A stretch of DNA of 64,000 nucleotides from Xaviernesmea rhizosphaerae (GCF_001938945.1 NZ_MKIO01000021.1:62001-126000); one strand, 5' to 3'. Shown: positions 43,583-54,524, numbered from the stretch's first letter. Made by a program: numbers and translations. The notes: generated from the letters alone by a model not told the origin.

Positions 43583-43617
43583 TCCCATTGACGCCCATAG
43601 GGTCCCATGGTATCCCA
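43583..43617. promoter_or_regulatory. Candidate MraZ operator: four pentamers at exact 10-bp period
   Basis: On the plus strand TCCCA (43583-43587), GCCCA (43593-43597), TCCCA (43603-43607) and TCCCA (43613-43617) are spaced by exactly five bases. Read on the minus strand these are TGGGA/TGGGC repeats, the E. coli MraZ target (TGGGN with 5-bp spacers). They also overlap a possible promoter: TTGACG (43588-43593), 17 bp, TATCCC (43611-43616). MraZ repression of its own operon is the established role. Confidence 0.7.
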
Positions 43618-43790
43618 ATGCCGCACTGCACAGGGTCGAGTACAGGCCCGATCACCGCGAGTTTGGTGGTGCCTCCGCCAGGAGGCTTTGTACGGGCATG
43701 TGGCCCGGCAGTGCTTGTCAGTGATGGTTTTCAAGGCGGTGGGCAGTCCGTGCGGGCTTGCGCTGGCACCGGTTTCGGATCGAGAGGTCG

Positions 43791-44231
43791 ATGAATCGGT
43801 TTCTGTCGCATGCCACCCAGCGGATCGACGCGAAGGGGCGGGTTTCCGTGCCGTCGCCGTTTCGTTCCGTCATGGCCGCGCTGGATATCCGCGAGCTCTA
43901 TTGTTTCCAGGACTTCGTCTATCCGGCCATCAGCGCCGGCGGGCCGGAGCTTCTGGAGCGCTTCGAGAAGCAGATCGCCGAGGCGGATCCCTTCTCGCCA
44001 GAGGCCAACGAGATGTCGCTCCTGATTCATGGGGGCGGGGTCTTCATGAAGCTGGACGCCGAGGGCCGGCTGACGGTCACGGATTTCATTCGCGACTTCA
44101 CCGGCATCACCGACGAGGTCACCTTCGTCGGTCGGGCGGATCATTTTCAGTTGTGGTCGCCGAGTGCGTTTGCCCAAACGCAGGAGGCGGCCCGTCGCGC
44201 GCGCAGGCAGCGAGGGCTTGCCGCGCCATAG
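43791..44231 (+). CDS. mraZ: Transcriptional regulator MraZ
   Basis: A 146-residue protein, first of the dcw cluster. Two SpoVT-AbrB halves are visible: [19 protein letters not shown] and [38 protein letters not shown] (the family has DxKGRlxiP and DxxGRixiP). ATG 43791 follows GAGAGG. It represses the operon in E. coli and should act on the TGGGA repeats upstream at 43583-43617. Fourteen bases later rsmH begins. Confidence 0.93.
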   Translation: MNRFLSHATQRIDAKGRVSVPSPFRSVMAALDIRELYCFQDFVYPAISAGGPELLERFEKQIAEADPFSPEANEMSLLIHGGGVFMKLDAEGRLTVTDFIRDFTGITDEVTFVGRADHFQLWSPSAFAQTQEAARRARRQRGLAAP

Positions 44232-44245
44232 CATGGGGAAACGGA

Positions 44246-45271
44246 ATGGTGGCGGATCAAGGCGACGGCTCGAACGGCGCTGACGGCGGACCGGTCCGCC
44301 ACATTCCGGTTCTTCTGCCCGAGGTTCTCACGGCGCTTCAGCCGGCCCCCGGCAAGATCGTGCTTGACGGCACCTTCGGCGCCGGCGGCTATACGACCGC
44401 CTTTCTGGAGGCAGGCGCCGAGGTCATCGCGCTCGACCGCGATCCCAATGCGATCGCCGGCGGACAGGCGCTGGTCGCAGAGGCCGGCGGAAGGCTTCGC
44501 CTCGTCCATTCCCGCTTTTCCGATCTTGCCGCCCATGCACCGGCCGAGGGGCTCGATGGCGTGGTCTTCGATATCGGCGTTTCCTCCATGCAGATCGACG
44601 AGGCCGAGCGCGGCTTTTCCTTTCAGAGGAACGGGCCGCTGGATATGCGCATGTCGGCCGCGGGTGTCTCGGCTGCCGATGTGGTCAACCGCGCCAAGGT
44701 CGGCGACCTGATCCGCATCTTCGGCTTTCTGGGTGAGGAGCCGCAGTCAGGCCGCATCGCCCGCGCGATCGAGAAGCGCCGCGAACAGAACCCTTTCGAG
44801 ACCACGCGCGACCTTGCGTCGCTGATCGAGACGGTGACGCCGCGCAAGGCGAAGGACCGCATTCATCCGGCCACGCGCGTCTTCCAGGCGCTGCGCATCT
44901 TCGTCAATGACGAGCTGGGCGAGCTGGCGCGCGCGCTGTTTGCCGCCGAGGGGGCGCTAAAGCCCGGCGGGCGGCTCGTGGTGGTCACCTTTCATTCGCT
45001 GGAAGACCGGATCGTCAAGAAATTCTTCCAGGATCGCGCCGGCAAGGCGTCAGGCTCGCGCCATCTTCCTCTCGCGGTCGAGCGTCCGGCAACCTTCGCA
45101 CCAGTTGGTAAGCCTATGGTATCGGCCACAGAACAAGAAGCCTCGATCAATCCGCGTGCACGCTCTGCCAAGCTTCGGGCCGGCGAGCGCAGCGCAGAAC
45201 CGGCCCCGGCAAGCGACATGTCCATTTTCGACCTTCCCACACTTGCGAATCTCGAACGGCTGGGAGGCTGA
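44246..45271 (+). CDS. rsmH: 16S rRNA (cytosine(1402)-N(4))-methyltransferase RsmH
   Basis: A 341-residue SAM enzyme that methylates C1402 of 16S rRNA in the ribosomal P site. Motifs: [85 protein letters not shown] and [16 protein letters not shown] [13 protein letters not shown]. Start at ATG 44246, preceded by GGGGAAA. ftsL follows after two bases. Confidence 0.96.
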   Translation: MVADQGDGSNGADGGPVRHIPVLLPEVLTALQPAPGKIVLDGTFGAGGYTTAFLEAGAEVIALDRDPNAIAGGQALVAEAGGRLRLVHSRFSDLAAHAPAEGLDGVVFDIGVSSMQIDEAERGFSFQRNGPLDMRMSAAGVSAADVVNRAKVGDLIRIFGFLGEEPQSGRIARAIEKRREQNPFETTRDLASLIETVTPRKAKDRIHPATRVFQALRIFVNDELGELARALFAAEGALKPGGRLVVVTFHSLEDRIVKKFFQDRAGKASGSRHLPLAVERPATFAPVGKPMVSATEQEASINPRARSAKLRAGERSAEPAPASDMSIFDLPTLANLERLGG

Positions 45272-45273
45272 GC

Positions 45274-45657
45274 ATGCTGCGAACCTTCGACATCGTCCTC
45301 GTCGTGATCATGACCGCGGCCGCGACCGTGACCTACACGATCAAGCACAAGGCGGAGAACAAGCTTGAGGAGATCCACAAGCTCGACGCCGAGATCAAGC
45401 TGGAAGAGGACACGATCGAGCTTTTGAAGGCAGACTGGGCGCTGGTGACGCAGCCGAGCCGGCTGGAGAGCCTCGTGCGCGTCTATCAGCAGGATCTGCA
45501 GATCGCGCCGACGCCGTCCACCCAGATCGTTCAGCCGCAGGAGTTGCCGATGCTCAAGGCCGACGTTCCGCCGCCGCCTGCGCCGGATGACAAGACCGCC
45601 AAGGCCAAGAAGAAGCCGGCGACCGATTCGATTGCAACCGGATCGGTGGCGCGCTGA
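45274..45657 (+). CDS. ftsL: Cell division protein FtsL
   Basis: A 127-residue bitopic division protein. A short cytoplasmic start, one membrane helix (IVLVVIMTAAATVTYTI, about residues 6-22), then a coiled-coil (ENKLEEIHKLDAEIKLEEDTIELLKADWALVTQPSRLESL, including the DUF4054/FtsL WALVTQPSRLE motif common in alphaproteobacteria), and a Pro/Lys-rich C-tail. It links FtsB/FtsQ to the wall synthase. It shares the TGATG junction with ftsI. Confidence 0.9.
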   Translation: MLRTFDIVLVVIMTAAATVTYTIKHKAENKLEEIHKLDAEIKLEEDTIELLKADWALVTQPSRLESLVRVYQQDLQIAPTPSTQIVQPQELPMLKADVPPPPAPDDKTAKAKKKPATDSIATGSVAR

Positions 45658-47402
45658 TGTCTTCTTTCCTGTCCCGCATCATGGTCGGCAAGAGCAAGGC
45701 GCATTTCTCGGCCGGCGCCAACGGGCGCGCGCCCGGTGCGCCCAGCGCCTTTCAGGGCACGCGCAAACGGCGCGGCAACCAGGCGCGCAACCGCGTCGTC
45801 ATCATGATCTGCGCCTTTTCGGCCGCCTATGTCGTGATTGCCGGCCGGCTCGTGCAATATGCGATGATCGATGACGAGACCGTGGCCAGCATCGGCCGGT
45901 CCGACAATCTCATGGCCTCACGCCCCGACATTCTCGACCGCAATGGCGAAGTACTTGCCACCGACATCCGCACGGTCTCGCTCTATGCCGAGCCGCACAA
46001 GATCGTCGATGCGGACGAGGCGGTGGAGCAGCTCTCCACCGTGCTGCCCAATCTCAACGTCGCCGACATCTACAACAAGCTGAAGTCCAAGTCGCGCTTC
46101 CAGTGGCTGCGCCGCCAGCTGACGCCGAAGCAGCAGAGCCAGATTCTCGCGCTCGGCATTCCCGGCATCGGCTTCCGTCCGGAAAAGCGCCGCTTCTATC
46201 CCGGCGGTCACACGGCCTCGCATGTTGTCGGCCACGTCAATGTCGACAATCGCGGCATTGCCGGCATGGAGCGCTATATCGATGCGCAGGGCCTGGCCGA
46301 TCTCGCCTCGGTCGGCATGACCAGCGATGCCAAGATGGAGCCGGTGCGGCTGTCGATCGACCTGCGCGTGCAGAACATCCTGCGTGACGTGCTGGTGGAA
46401 GCGCAGGGCAAGTTCAAGGCGATCGCCGCCGGCGGCGTGATCATGAACGTCCACACCGGCGAGATCCTCGCCATGGCCTCCATTCCGGATTACGACCCGA
46501 ACAATCCGGCGGCCGGCGCGGAGGAGGGCTGGATGAACCGCATGTCGAACGGCACGTTCGAGATGGGCTCCACCTTCAAGTCCTTCACCATCGCCATGGC
46601 GCTCGATTCCGGTAAGGTGACGCTGAAGGACAGCTTCGACGCGCGCTATCCGATCCGCATCGGCGGCTTCACCATCAAGGACTTCCACGGCAAGGGCCGG
46701 GTGCTGAGCGTGCCCGAGATCTTCCAGTATTCGTCCAACATCGGCACGGCGAAGATGGCCGACCTCGTCGGCATCGCCGCGCACAAGGAGTTCCTCACCC
46801 GTCTGGGCCTGCTGACCCGCGTGCCGACGGAGCTGCCCGAAGTGAAGATGCCGAGCCAGCCGCGCGAATGGAAGAAGATCAACTCGATCACCATCTCCTT
46901 CGGCCACGGCGTCTCCACCACGCCGCTGCAGACGGCGGTGGCCGGTGCGGCGCTGGTCAATGGCGGCCATCTGATCGAGCCGACCTTCCTGCCGCGCAGC
47001 GCCGAAGAGGCGGAAGCGTCCTCCGTCCAGGTGCTGAAGGCGAAGACCAGCGCCGACATGCGCTTCCTGTTCCGCTGGAACGGCATCAACGGCTCGGGCA
47101 AGAGCGCGCGCGTGCCGGGATTTGATGTCGGCGGCAAGACCGGCACGGCCGACAAGGTGGTGAAGGGCCGCTATTCCAGCGACCACAACTTCAACGCCTT
47201 CCTGGCGGCCTTCCCGATCAACGATCCGCAATATGTGGTGCTAACCTTCATCGACGATCCGCGTTCCGAATCGGGACGCGCGGCGATTGCCGGCACGACC
47301 GCGGCACCCATGGTGCATGACGTCATCGCGCGGGCGGCGCCGCTGCTGGGTGTGGAGCCGAAGTTCGGAAGCGATGGTTCTGCCATGCTCGTGTCGTATT
47401 GA
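45657..47402 (+). CDS. ftsI: Septal peptidoglycan transpeptidase FtsI (PBP3)
   Basis: A 581-residue class B PBP. Membrane helix about residues 47-66, then the pedestal PBP dimer domain (RPDILDRNGEVLATDIRTVSLYAEP). The transpeptidase carries STFK (residues 305-308, catalytic Ser), SSN (~359-361) and KTGTA (GGKTGTADK). It crosslinks septal peptidoglycan in partnership with FtsW. The arginine-rich N-tail (TRKRRGNQARNR) is cytoplasmic. Coupled to ftsL by a one-base overlap. Confidence 0.96.
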   Translation: MSSFLSRIMVGKSKAHFSAGANGRAPGAPSAFQGTRKRRGNQARNRVVIMICAFSAAYVVIAGRLVQYAMIDDETVASIGRSDNLMASRPDILDRNGEVLATDIRTVSLYAEPHKIVDADEAVEQLSTVLPNLNVADIYNKLKSKSRFQWLRRQLTPKQQSQILALGIPGIGFRPEKRRFYPGGHTASHVVGHVNVDNRGIAGMERYIDAQGLADLASVGMTSDAKMEPVRLSIDLRVQNILRDVLVEAQGKFKAIAAGGVIMNVHTGEILAMASIPDYDPNNPAAGAEEGWMNRMSNGTFEMGSTFKSFTIAMALDSGKVTLKDSFDARYPIRIGGFTIKDFHGKGRVLSVPEIFQYSSNIGTAKMADLVGIAAHKEFLTRLGLLTRVPTELPEVKMPSQPREWKKINSITISFGHGVSTTPLQTAVAGAALVNGGHLIEPTFLPRSAEEAEASSVQVLKAKTSADMRFLFRWNGINGSGKSARVPGFDVGGKTGTADKVVKGRYSSDHNFNAFLAAFPINDPQYVVLTFIDDPRSESGRAAIAGTTAAPMVHDVIARAAPLLGVEPKFGSDGSAMLVSY

Positions 47403-47457
47403 CGGCTGATGAGGGCGGGCTATCCCGTCTCAAGCCTTCCAGTGCCAAGGAAACCCC

Positions 47458-48918
47458 ATGATTCTCGATGATCTTCTGTCTCCGTTCGTTCCGGCTGCGG
47501 CGCTCGGTCCCGCAACCCATGGTCTGGAGATTGCCGGTCTGACGAGTGACAGCCGCAAGGTGGAGCCGGGCTTTCTCTTCGTGGCGCTGGCCGGGAACAA
47601 GGCGGATGGCCGCACCTTCATTCGCGATGCCGAGGGCCGCGGCGCCGTGGCGATCCTGACCGAGACGGGCTCCGCGATCGACACCGCGCTGCCGGTCATC
47701 ACTGTGGACAATCTTCGCCGGGTGCTGGCGCTGGCCGCCGCCCGCTTCTATGGTCGCCAGCCGGCCACCATGGTGGCGGTGACCGGCACCGCCGGCAAGA
47801 CCTCGGTCGCCTCCTTTACCCGGCAGATCTGGGCGCATGCCGGCCATGCCAGCGCGATGATCGGCACGACCGGCATCGTCTCGCCGCGCGGCAGCAGCTA
47901 TGGATCGCTGACCACGCCCGATCCCGTCACCCTGCACCGTATTCTCGCCGAACTCACCGACGAGGGCGTGACCCATGCGGCGATGGAAGCCTCTAGCCAC
48001 GGGCTCGACCAGCATCGTCTGGATGGCGTGACGCTTGCCGCCAGCGCCTTCACCAATCTCGGCCGCGACCATATGGACTACCACCCCACGGTTGAGGCCT
48101 ATTTCGCCGCCAAGATGGAACTGTTCCACCGCCTGACGCCCAAGGGCGCGCCGGCGGTGATCTTCGCCGACGACGCCTGGTCTGAAGCTGCGATCAAGGC
48201 CGCGACAGAGGCCGGGCTCGATGTGCGCACGGTCGGGCGCAACGGGTCTTTCCTGACCCTCAAGCGGGTCGAGCATTTCCGCCACAAGCAGATCGCCGAG
48301 ATCCATATCGACGGCGCGATCTTCGAGGTGCATCTGCCGCTGGCCGGCGACTTCCAGATTTCCAATGCGCTGGTGGCCGCGGGCCTTGCGATCGCCACGG
48401 GCACCGCGCCCGCCATCGCCATGGCGGCGCTCGAGCGGCTGCAGGGCGCGTCCGGTCGGCTGGAGCTGGTCGGCCAGACCAAGGACGGCGCGCTCGCCTA
48501 TGTCGATTATGCCCACAAGCCGGATGCGCTCGCGCATGTGCTCGCCTCCGTCCGGCCGTTCACCACCGGCCGGGTGGTCGTGGTGTTCGGCTGCGGCGGC
48601 GACCGCGACAAGGGCAAGCGTCCGATCATGGGCGAGGTGGCGACCCGGCTCGCCGATTGCGTGATCGTCACCGACGACAATCCGCGTTCTGAAATTCCGG
48701 AAGCGATCCGCGCCGAGATTCTCGCCGCCGCGCCCGGCGCCACCGAGATCGCCGATCGTGCCGAGGCCATCCGCGCCGCCGTGGCCGGACTGAAAGCCGG
48801 CGATACGCTGATCGTCGCCGGCAAGGGTCATGAGGAGGGGCAGACGATTTCGGGCGTCACCTTGCCCTTCTCCGATCATGCCGAAATCCGCAAAGCACTG
48901 GGAGGGGCCGTCGCGTGA
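47458..48918 (+). CDS. murE: UDP-MurNAc-tripeptide synthetase MurE (meso-DAP adding)
   Basis: A 486-residue Mur ligase: N-domain with [16 protein letters not shown]-loop [43 protein letters not shown], and [16 protein letters not shown] with TDDNPRSE (DNPR, the meso-diaminopimelate recognition motif). It adds meso-DAP to UDP-MurNAc-Ala-Glu. ATG 47458 follows AAGGAAA; the reading frame overlaps murF by four bases. Confidence 0.96.
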   Translation: MILDDLLSPFVPAAALGPATHGLEIAGLTSDSRKVEPGFLFVALAGNKADGRTFIRDAEGRGAVAILTETGSAIDTALPVITVDNLRRVLALAAARFYGRQPATMVAVTGTAGKTSVASFTRQIWAHAGHASAMIGTTGIVSPRGSSYGSLTTPDPVTLHRILAELTDEGVTHAAMEASSHGLDQHRLDGVTLAASAFTNLGRDHMDYHPTVEAYFAAKMELFHRLTPKGAPAVIFADDAWSEAAIKAATEAGLDVRTVGRNGSFLTLKRVEHFRHKQIAEIHIDGAIFEVHLPLAGDFQISNALVAAGLAIATGTAPAIAMAALERLQGASGRLELVGQTKDGALAYVDYAHKPDALAHVLASVRPFTTGRVVVVFGCGGDRDKGKRPIMGEVATRLADCVIVTDDNPRSEIPEAIRAEILAAAPGATEIADRAEAIRAAVAGLKAGDTLIVAGKGHEEGQTISGVTLPFSDHAEIRKALGGAVA

Positions 48919-50348
48919 GCTGGTTATGGACATGCGCCGACATGATTGCCGCCATGCGCGGCCGTCCGGTCGGCAATCTGCCGCAAGGCATTTCCGGGAT
49001 CTCGATCGATAGCCGCTCGATCAGCCGGGGCGAGGCCTTCTTCGCCATCAAGGGGGACCGTGTCGACGGCCATGACTTCGCCGGACTGGCGATCGCCAAT
49101 GGCGCGGCCATGCTGGTCGTCAGTGAAGGCAAGCTGCCGGCGCTCGGACGGCTGATCGCGCCGATGATCGTGGTCGACGACGTGCTGGAGGCGCTGGGAC
49201 GGCTGGCCTGTGCGGCGCGCGACCGCTCCGGCGCGCGCGTCATCGGCGTGACCGGCTCCGTCGGCAAGACCACGACCAAGGAAATGCTGCGCCACAGCCT
49301 TTCGGCCTGCGGGCGCGTGCACGCGGCCGACGCTTCCTTCAACAATCATTGGGGCGTGCCGCTGACGCTGGCGCGTATGCCCGAGGCCACCGATTACGGC
49401 ATCTTTGAAATCGGCATGAACCATCCGGGCGAGATCCGGCCGCTGACGGCCATGGTGCGGCCGCATGTCGCCGTGATCACCACCATTGCCCCGGCCCATC
49501 TCGGCAATTTCCGCGATCTCGACGAGATCGCCACCGCCAAGGCCGAGATCATGGAAGGCCTGACCGAAGGCGGCCATCTGGTGCTCAACCGCGATATCGA
49601 CCAGTTCGACCTGCTCAAGCGCAAGGCCGATCTGCTCGGCATCGGCAACATCACCACCTTCGGCGAGAGCGCCAAGGCCGATTACCGGCTGATCGAATAT
49701 GCGCCGTCGCCGGAAGGCGCCACGCTCTGGGCCGCGATCGAGGGTCGGACCTGGGAGGTGCCGCTGGGCGCGCCCGGCCGCCACATCGCGGAAAATGCGC
49801 TGGCCGTGCTGGCCGCCGCGCATCTGGCCGGGGGCAATCTGGAGCGCCTTACCGCCGCGCTTGCCACCATGGTGGCGGAAAAGGGCCGGGGTGCGCGCCA
49901 TCGGCTGGCCGTGCCGGGCGGCGCGATCACGCTGATCGACGAAAGCTACAATGCCAATCCCACCTCCATGCGTGCCGCGATCGCGCTTCTGGCCGCGGCC
50001 GAGCCGGACGCCGGCGGACGGCGCATTGCCGTGCTGGGCGATATGCTGGAAATGGGCGTCGCCTCGGCGGAGATGCATGCCGAGCTTGCCGGCCCGCTGG
50101 TCGAGGCCGGGGTCGATGCGGTCTATCTCGCCGGACCGGACATGGCCCATCTCAGCGATGCGCTGCCCGACCCAATGGACGTGGTGCACCGCCCGGATGT
50201 CAACGCGCTGCTGCGCGAGGTGCTGATGGCGGTAGGCCCGGGCGATGTGGTCATGGTCAAGTCGTCCAAGGGCACGGGCTGCGCGCGCATCGTCGCGGCG
50301 CTGCTCGAAAAATATCCACCTGTTGAAAAGCCAGAGAGCGCCGTTTAA
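48915..50348 (+). CDS. murF: UDP-MurNAc-tripeptide-D-Ala-D-Ala ligase MurF
   Basis: A 477-residue Mur ligase that adds D-Ala-D-Ala. P-loop [54 protein letters not shown] and [13 protein letters not shown] are present. It starts with GTG 48915 overlapping the murE stop (GTGA). A small GC-rich hairpin (50363-50388) lies between murF and mraY. Confidence 0.96.
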   Translation: MSWLWTCADMIAAMRGRPVGNLPQGISGISIDSRSISRGEAFFAIKGDRVDGHDFAGLAIANGAAMLVVSEGKLPALGRLIAPMIVVDDVLEALGRLACAARDRSGARVIGVTGSVGKTTTKEMLRHSLSACGRVHAADASFNNHWGVPLTLARMPEATDYGIFEIGMNHPGEIRPLTAMVRPHVAVITTIAPAHLGNFRDLDEIATAKAEIMEGLTEGGHLVLNRDIDQFDLLKRKADLLGIGNITTFGESAKADYRLIEYAPSPEGATLWAAIEGRTWEVPLGAPGRHIAENALAVLAAAHLAGGNLERLTAALATMVAEKGRGARHRLAVPGGAITLIDESYNANPTSMRAAIALLAAAEPDAGGRRIAVLGDMLEMGVASAEMHAELAGPLVEAGVDAVYLAGPDMAHLSDALPDPMDVVHRPDVNALLREVLMAVGPGDVVMVKSSKGTGCARIVAALLEKYPPVEKPESAV

Positions 50349-50362
50349 TCCGGCGCCGGCAC

Positions 50363-50388
50363 CCGCCGCCCGGACAGCCCGGCGGCGG
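50363..50388. repeat. Intercistronic hairpin murF-mraY
   Basis: CCGCCGCCCGG (50363-50373) pairs with CCGGCGGCGG (50379-50388), one bulge, 5-nt loop. No T-run follows, so a role in mRNA stability is more likely than termination. Confidence 0.5.
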
Positions 50389-50422
50389 ATTTCTGATGAA
50401 CCCTTGAGGGGAAAGGTCCCGA

Positions 50423-51523
50423 ATGCTGATCTGGCTTGTCGAACTGGCGGACAAATTCCAATTCTTCAATCTGTTCCGCTACATCACGTTCCGCACCGGG
50501 GCTGCCGTCGTCACCTCCGCCATGATCGTCTTTCTGTTCGGGCCGGTCATGATCTCCTCGCTCCGGGTGCGCCAGGGCCGGGGCCAGCCGATTCGCGCGG
50601 ACGGGCCGCAGACCCATTTCAAGAAGGCCGGCACGCCGACCATGGGCGGGCTGATGATTCTTGCCGGCATCGTCGCCAGCTCGCTGCTGTGGGCCGATCT
50701 CTCCAGCGTCTATGTCGTCTCCACCCTGCTGGTCACGCTCGGCTTCGGCGCCATCGGCTTTTATGACGACTATCTCAAGGTCACCAAACAGTCGGACAAG
50801 GGCTTTTCCGGGCGGGCGCGTCTGGCGATCGAATTCATGATCGCCGCGATCGCGGTCTATTTCATGATGCGCACGGCGCAGTCGGCCGGCACCAGCGGCT
50901 CCACCTTCGGCTCCTCGCTTACCTTCCCCTTCCTCAAGGACTTCACCCTCAATCTCGGCTATTTCTTCATCCTCTTCGGCGGTTTCGTCATCGTCGGCGC
51001 CGGCAATGCCGTGAACCTGACGGACGGGCTCGACGGGCTGGCTATCGTGCCGGTGATGATCGCGGCGGCCGCCTTCGGCCTGATCGCCTATCTCGCCGGC
51101 AATGCCGTCTTCGCCAATTACCTTCAGATCCATTTCGTGCCCGGCACGGGCGAGCTTGCCGTGATCCTCGGCGCGGTGATCGGCGCCGGCCTCGGCTTCC
51201 TCTGGTTCAACGCGCCGCCGGCCGCCATCTTCATGGGCGACACCGGCTCGCTGGCGCTGGGCGGCCTCATCGGCACCATCGCGGTCGCCACCAAGCACGA
51301 GATCGTCATGGTGATCATCGGCGGCCTGTTCGTGATGGAGACGCTCTCGGTCATCATCCAGGTGTTCTGGTTCAAGCGCACGGGACGGCGCGTCTTCCTG
51401 ATGGCGCCGATCCACCATCATTTCGAGAAGAAGGGCTGGACCGAAAGCCAGGTCGTGATCCGCTTTTGGATCATCGCTGTCATCCTGGCGCTGGTCGGCC
51501 TGTCCACCCTGAAACTGCGGTGA
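50423..51523 (+). CDS. mraY: Phospho-MurNAc-pentapeptide transferase MraY
   Basis: A 366-residue ten-helix enzyme that makes lipid I from UDP-MurNAc-pentapeptide and undecaprenyl phosphate. Signature motifs [12 protein letters not shown] (DDxxK), [31 protein letters not shown], and [15 protein letters not shown] are all intact. ATG 50423, with GAGGGGAAAGG upstream. murD follows after seven bases. Confidence 0.97.
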   Translation: MLIWLVELADKFQFFNLFRYITFRTGAAVVTSAMIVFLFGPVMISSLRVRQGRGQPIRADGPQTHFKKAGTPTMGGLMILAGIVASSLLWADLSSVYVVSTLLVTLGFGAIGFYDDYLKVTKQSDKGFSGRARLAIEFMIAAIAVYFMMRTAQSAGTSGSTFGSSLTFPFLKDFTLNLGYFFILFGGFVIVGAGNAVNLTDGLDGLAIVPVMIAAAAFGLIAYLAGNAVFANYLQIHFVPGTGELAVILGAVIGAGLGFLWFNAPPAAIFMGDTGSLALGGLIGTIAVATKHEIVMVIIGGLFVMETLSVIIQVFWFKRTGRRVFLMAPIHHHFEKKGWTESQVVIRFWIIAVILALVGLSTLKLR

Positions 51524-51530
51524 GGCGGGC

Positions 51531-52919
51531 ATGATCGCGGTCAAGAGCTTTGCCGGGCAGCGCGTGGCGCTGTTCGGCCTCGGCGGGTCTGGCCTTGCCA
51601 CCGCGCTGGTGCTGAAGGCCGGCGGCGCGGATGTCGTGGCATGGGACGACAATCCCGTCAGCGTCGACAAGGCAGCCGGCGAGGGGATCGCCACGCAGGA
51701 TCTGCGCGGGGCCGACTGGGCTCGGTTCACCGCCCTGATTCTCTCGCCCGGCGTGCCGCTCACCCATCCCAAGCCCCACTGGACCGTCGAGGCGGCCTCT
51801 GCCGCTGGCGTGCCCATCATCGGCGATGTCGAGCTCTTCTGCCGCGAGCGCCAGTCTGTTGCACCGGACGCGCCGTTGATCGCGATCACCGGCACCAATG
51901 GCAAGTCCACCACCACGGCGCTGATCGCCCATATCCTGTCTGCTTCCGGCCGCGATGCGCAGATGGGCGGCAATATCGGCCGCGCCGTCCTGACGCTCGA
52001 TCCGCCGGCACCCGGCCGCGTCTATGTGGTGGAGTGCTCCTCTTATCAGATCGACCTCGCGCCCGGTCTTAATCCCACCGTCGGCATCCTTTTGAACCTG
52101 ACGCCGGATCACCTGGACCGTCATGGCTCGATGGAACACTATGCGGCGATCAAGGAGCGTCTGGTGGCCGCCAGCGGCACGGCGGTGATCGGCGTTGATG
52201 ATGCCTGGTGCGAGGCGATCGCCGACCGCGTGGCCTTGTCGGGTCGCAGCGTCATTCGCATCGCCCGGCACCGGCCGATCGGCGACGGCTTCTATGTCGA
52301 GGGATCGCGCATCATCAGGGCCGAAGGCGGGCTGCCCCAGCTCTTTGTCGATCTCGACGGGATCTCGACGCTGCGCGGCACCCATAATGGCCAGAATGCC
52401 TGCGCCGCCATTGCCGCCTGCCTGTCTATCGGCGTGTCGCCCGACGAGATCCGCGCGGGCCTCGCCTCTTTCCCGGGCCTCAAGCACCGCATGCAGCCGG
52501 TCGGCCGGCGCGGCGGCGTGGTCTTCGTCAATGACAGCAAGGCGACCAATGCGGAAGCCGCCGCGCCCGCTTTGTCGAGCTTTGCCCGCATCTACTGGAT
52601 TGCCGGCGGCGTACCGAAAGAGGGCGGGATCGAAAGCCTGCGCGCGTTCTTCCCTAGGATTGCCAGGGCCTATCTGATCGGCCAGGCGGCAGACGCCTTC
52701 GCCGCCACGATCGGCGATGCCATTCCCGTCGACAGGGCCGGCACGCTGGAAGCGGCTGTTGCCCATGCGGCGGCCGATGCGACGGCTGCGGGCGAGGAAG
52801 CTGCCGTGCTGCTTTCCCCGGCCTGCGCAAGCTTCGACCAGTACAAGAACTTCGAACTGCGCGGCGAAGCCTTCGTCGCGCATGTGGCCACGCTCGAGGG
52901 CGTGACCATGCTGATCTGA
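51531..52919 (+). CDS. murD: UDP-MurNAc-L-alanine-D-glutamate ligase MurD
   Basis: A 462-residue Mur ligase. [22 protein letters not shown] (N-domain), P-loop [57 protein letters not shown] and [12 protein letters not shown] are visible. It adds D-Glu to UDP-MurNAc-L-Ala. The next gene, ftsW, starts after a 240-bp gap. Confidence 0.96.
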   Translation: MIAVKSFAGQRVALFGLGGSGLATALVLKAGGADVVAWDDNPVSVDKAAGEGIATQDLRGADWARFTALILSPGVPLTHPKPHWTVEAASAAGVPIIGDVELFCRERQSVAPDAPLIAITGTNGKSTTTALIAHILSASGRDAQMGGNIGRAVLTLDPPAPGRVYVVECSSYQIDLAPGLNPTVGILLNLTPDHLDRHGSMEHYAAIKERLVAASGTAVIGVDDAWCEAIADRVALSGRSVIRIARHRPIGDGFYVEGSRIIRAEGGLPQLFVDLDGISTLRGTHNGQNACAAIAACLSIGVSPDEIRAGLASFPGLKHRMQPVGRRGGVVFVNDSKATNAEAAAPALSSFARIYWIAGGVPKEGGIESLRAFFPRIARAYLIGQAADAFAATIGDAIPVDRAGTLEAAVAHAAADATAAGEEAAVLLSPACASFDQYKNFELRGEAFVAHVATLEGVTMLI

Positions 52920-53159
52920 CCTGACCTTAGCTGACCTGATCTGGCGCGCCTTCGCAGGCAGGCTGCCGATCGCGAAATCTTGCGGCACCGCGCACTCAAT
53001 GGAGGGCGCGATCCTGTAACACTTTCAATCCTCTGCATCATTTTTTGCATCAATCGAATCCGGTCGCGGAGGTGATGCATGAGGACAGGAACGAACGAGT
53101 CGACGGCCACGCGCGGTTGCGCGCCGCGCCGGGCGCTTCGGCTTGAAGAGGATGACATC

Positions 53160-54314
53160 ATGGTAAGCCGTGCTCAAAGGGGCGCCGTCGCGGACTGGTT
53201 CTGGACGATCGACCGATTCTTCCTGGCCCTGTTCATCCTGCTGATGGGCATCGGCTTCATGCTTTCCTTCGCCGGCAGCCCGGCGGTGGCCGAGCGGCTG
53301 GGGCTCGACAGCTTCCACTTCGTCCGCCGGCACTCGATCTTCCTCATTCCCTCGCTGATCACCATGATCGGCCTGTCGTTCCTCACGCCCAGGCAGGTCC
53401 GGCGCACGGCGGTCATCATGCTGGCGGTGATGATCCTCTTGATGGTGCTGGTGCTCTTCTTCGGCCAGGAGGTCAAGGGCGGGCGGCGCTGGATCGGCAT
53501 CGGCGCGCTCAGCCTGCAGCCCTCCGAGTTCATGAAGCCAGCCTTCATCGTCACCTGTGCCTGGCTGTTCTCCGAGCATGCGCGCCAGCCCGAAGTGCCG
53601 GGCAATCTCTTCGCCATCCTTCTCTATGTGATGGTCGTGGCGCTGCTCATCGCCCAGCCTGACCTTGGCCAGACCATCCTGACCACGGCCGTGTGGGGCG
53701 GCATGTTCTTCATGGCCGGCATGCCCTGGCTGTGGATCATCCTGCTCGGCGGCTTCGCCACCGGCGGCCTTGTGGTCGCCTACACGCTGCTGCCGCACGT
53801 GGCGGGCCGTATCGACCGCTTCATGACCGGGGAGGGTGATACTTTCCAGGTGGATACCGCGCGCGAGGCGATCATCCGGGGCGACTGGCTGGGGCGCGGC
53901 CCGGGCGAGGGCATCGTCAAGCGGATCATTCCCGACAGCCATACCGACTTCATCTTCTCGGTCGCGGCCGAGGAGTTCGGCATTCTCTTCTGCATGGTGA
54001 TCGTGCTGATCTTCGCCTTGGTGGTGATGCGCGGCCTGACGCTGGCCATGCGCGAGCGCGACGACTTCACCCGTCTGGCCGTTGCCGGCCTGGTGCTGCA
54101 GATGGGCGTGCAGTCGATGATCAATGTCGGCGTCAATCTCGAACTGCTGCCGGCCAAGGGCATGACCCTGCCGCTGATCTCCTATGGCGGCTCGTCGATG
54201 GTGGCGATCTGCGTCACCGCCGGCTTCATCCTGGCGCTCACCCGGCACCGTCCGGAAAAGCGCGCGGTGGAGCGCAGCATGTTCCGCAGCGGCATCGGCG
54301 TTCCCGCCGAATGA
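53160..54314 (+). CDS. ftsW: Septal peptidoglycan polymerase FtsW
   Basis: A 384-residue SEDS glycosyltransferase with ~10 helices. Motifs: FGQEVKGGRRWIGIGALSLQPSEFMKPAFI and GRGPGEGIVKRIIPDSHTDFIFSVAAEEFG (the SEDS active-site region with key Asp), then LPLISYGGSSM. ATG 53160 (MVSRAQRGAV) follows a weak GAAGAGG; an upstream in-frame ATG at 53079 would add 27 residues of doubtful value. Upstream sequence 52920-53159 holds its own possible promoter. Confidence 0.95.
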   Translation: MVSRAQRGAVADWFWTIDRFFLALFILLMGIGFMLSFAGSPAVAERLGLDSFHFVRRHSIFLIPSLITMIGLSFLTPRQVRRTAVIMLAVMILLMVLVLFFGQEVKGGRRWIGIGALSLQPSEFMKPAFIVTCAWLFSEHARQPEVPGNLFAILLYVMVVALLIAQPDLGQTILTTAVWGGMFFMAGMPWLWIILLGGFATGGLVVAYTLLPHVAGRIDRFMTGEGDTFQVDTAREAIIRGDWLGRGPGEGIVKRIIPDSHTDFIFSVAAEEFGILFCMVIVLIFALVVMRGLTLAMRERDDFTRLAVAGLVLQMGVQSMINVGVNLELLPAKGMTLPLISYGGSSMVAICVTAGFILALTRHRPEKRAVERSMFRSGIGVPAE

Positions 54315-54323
54315 TCCGGCCAC

Positions 54324-54363
54324 GCCGACCTCAAGCCGCCTGATTTTGCGGCTTAAGGTCGGC
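54324..54363. repeat. Intercistronic hairpin ftsW-murG
   Basis: GCCGACCTcAAGCCGC (54324-54339) pairs with GCGGCTTaAGGTCGGC (54348-54363), 15 of 16 positions, 8-nt loop. It begins nine bases after the ftsW stop and has no T-run. Confidence 0.6.
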
Positions 54364-54441
54364 GGGCGTTCTGCCGCCTTTGCCCGTTCGTTCGTCCCGC
54401 GACCGCGCCACCGGCGCATCGACAGGGCCGGCTTCGCACGG

Positions 54442-54515
54442 TAGAGCGCGTCATTCCTTTGACCCAATGATTTTCCCGGTGGAAACCGTTTCGCAGTTTC
54501 GCCGGAAATGCTCTA
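54442..54515. repeat. Candidate rhizobial intergenic palindromic element
   Basis: A 74-bp segment bounded by TAGAGC (54442-54447) and GCTCTA (54510-54515), with GATTTTCCCGGTGGAAACCG and TTTCGCCGGAAA inside. The TAGAGC...GCTCTA frame with GGAAACCGTTTCGC-like interior resembles repeats common between rhizobial genes. It lies just before murG. Confidence 0.5.
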
Positions 54516-54524
54516 GGAACGGTC

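Larger units (their letters stand above)
43359..43790. promoter_or_regulatory. Region between rnpB and mraZ
   Basis: No gene is supported in the 432 bases. It holds the presumed promoter and operator of the dcw cluster (CtrA-like site 43517-43531; MraZ-like operator 43583-43617). Confidence 0.6.

Noticed and set aside
47323..48933. A 536-codon minus-strand frame opposite murE
   Set aside because: Shadow of a well-conserved murE with all ligase motifs.
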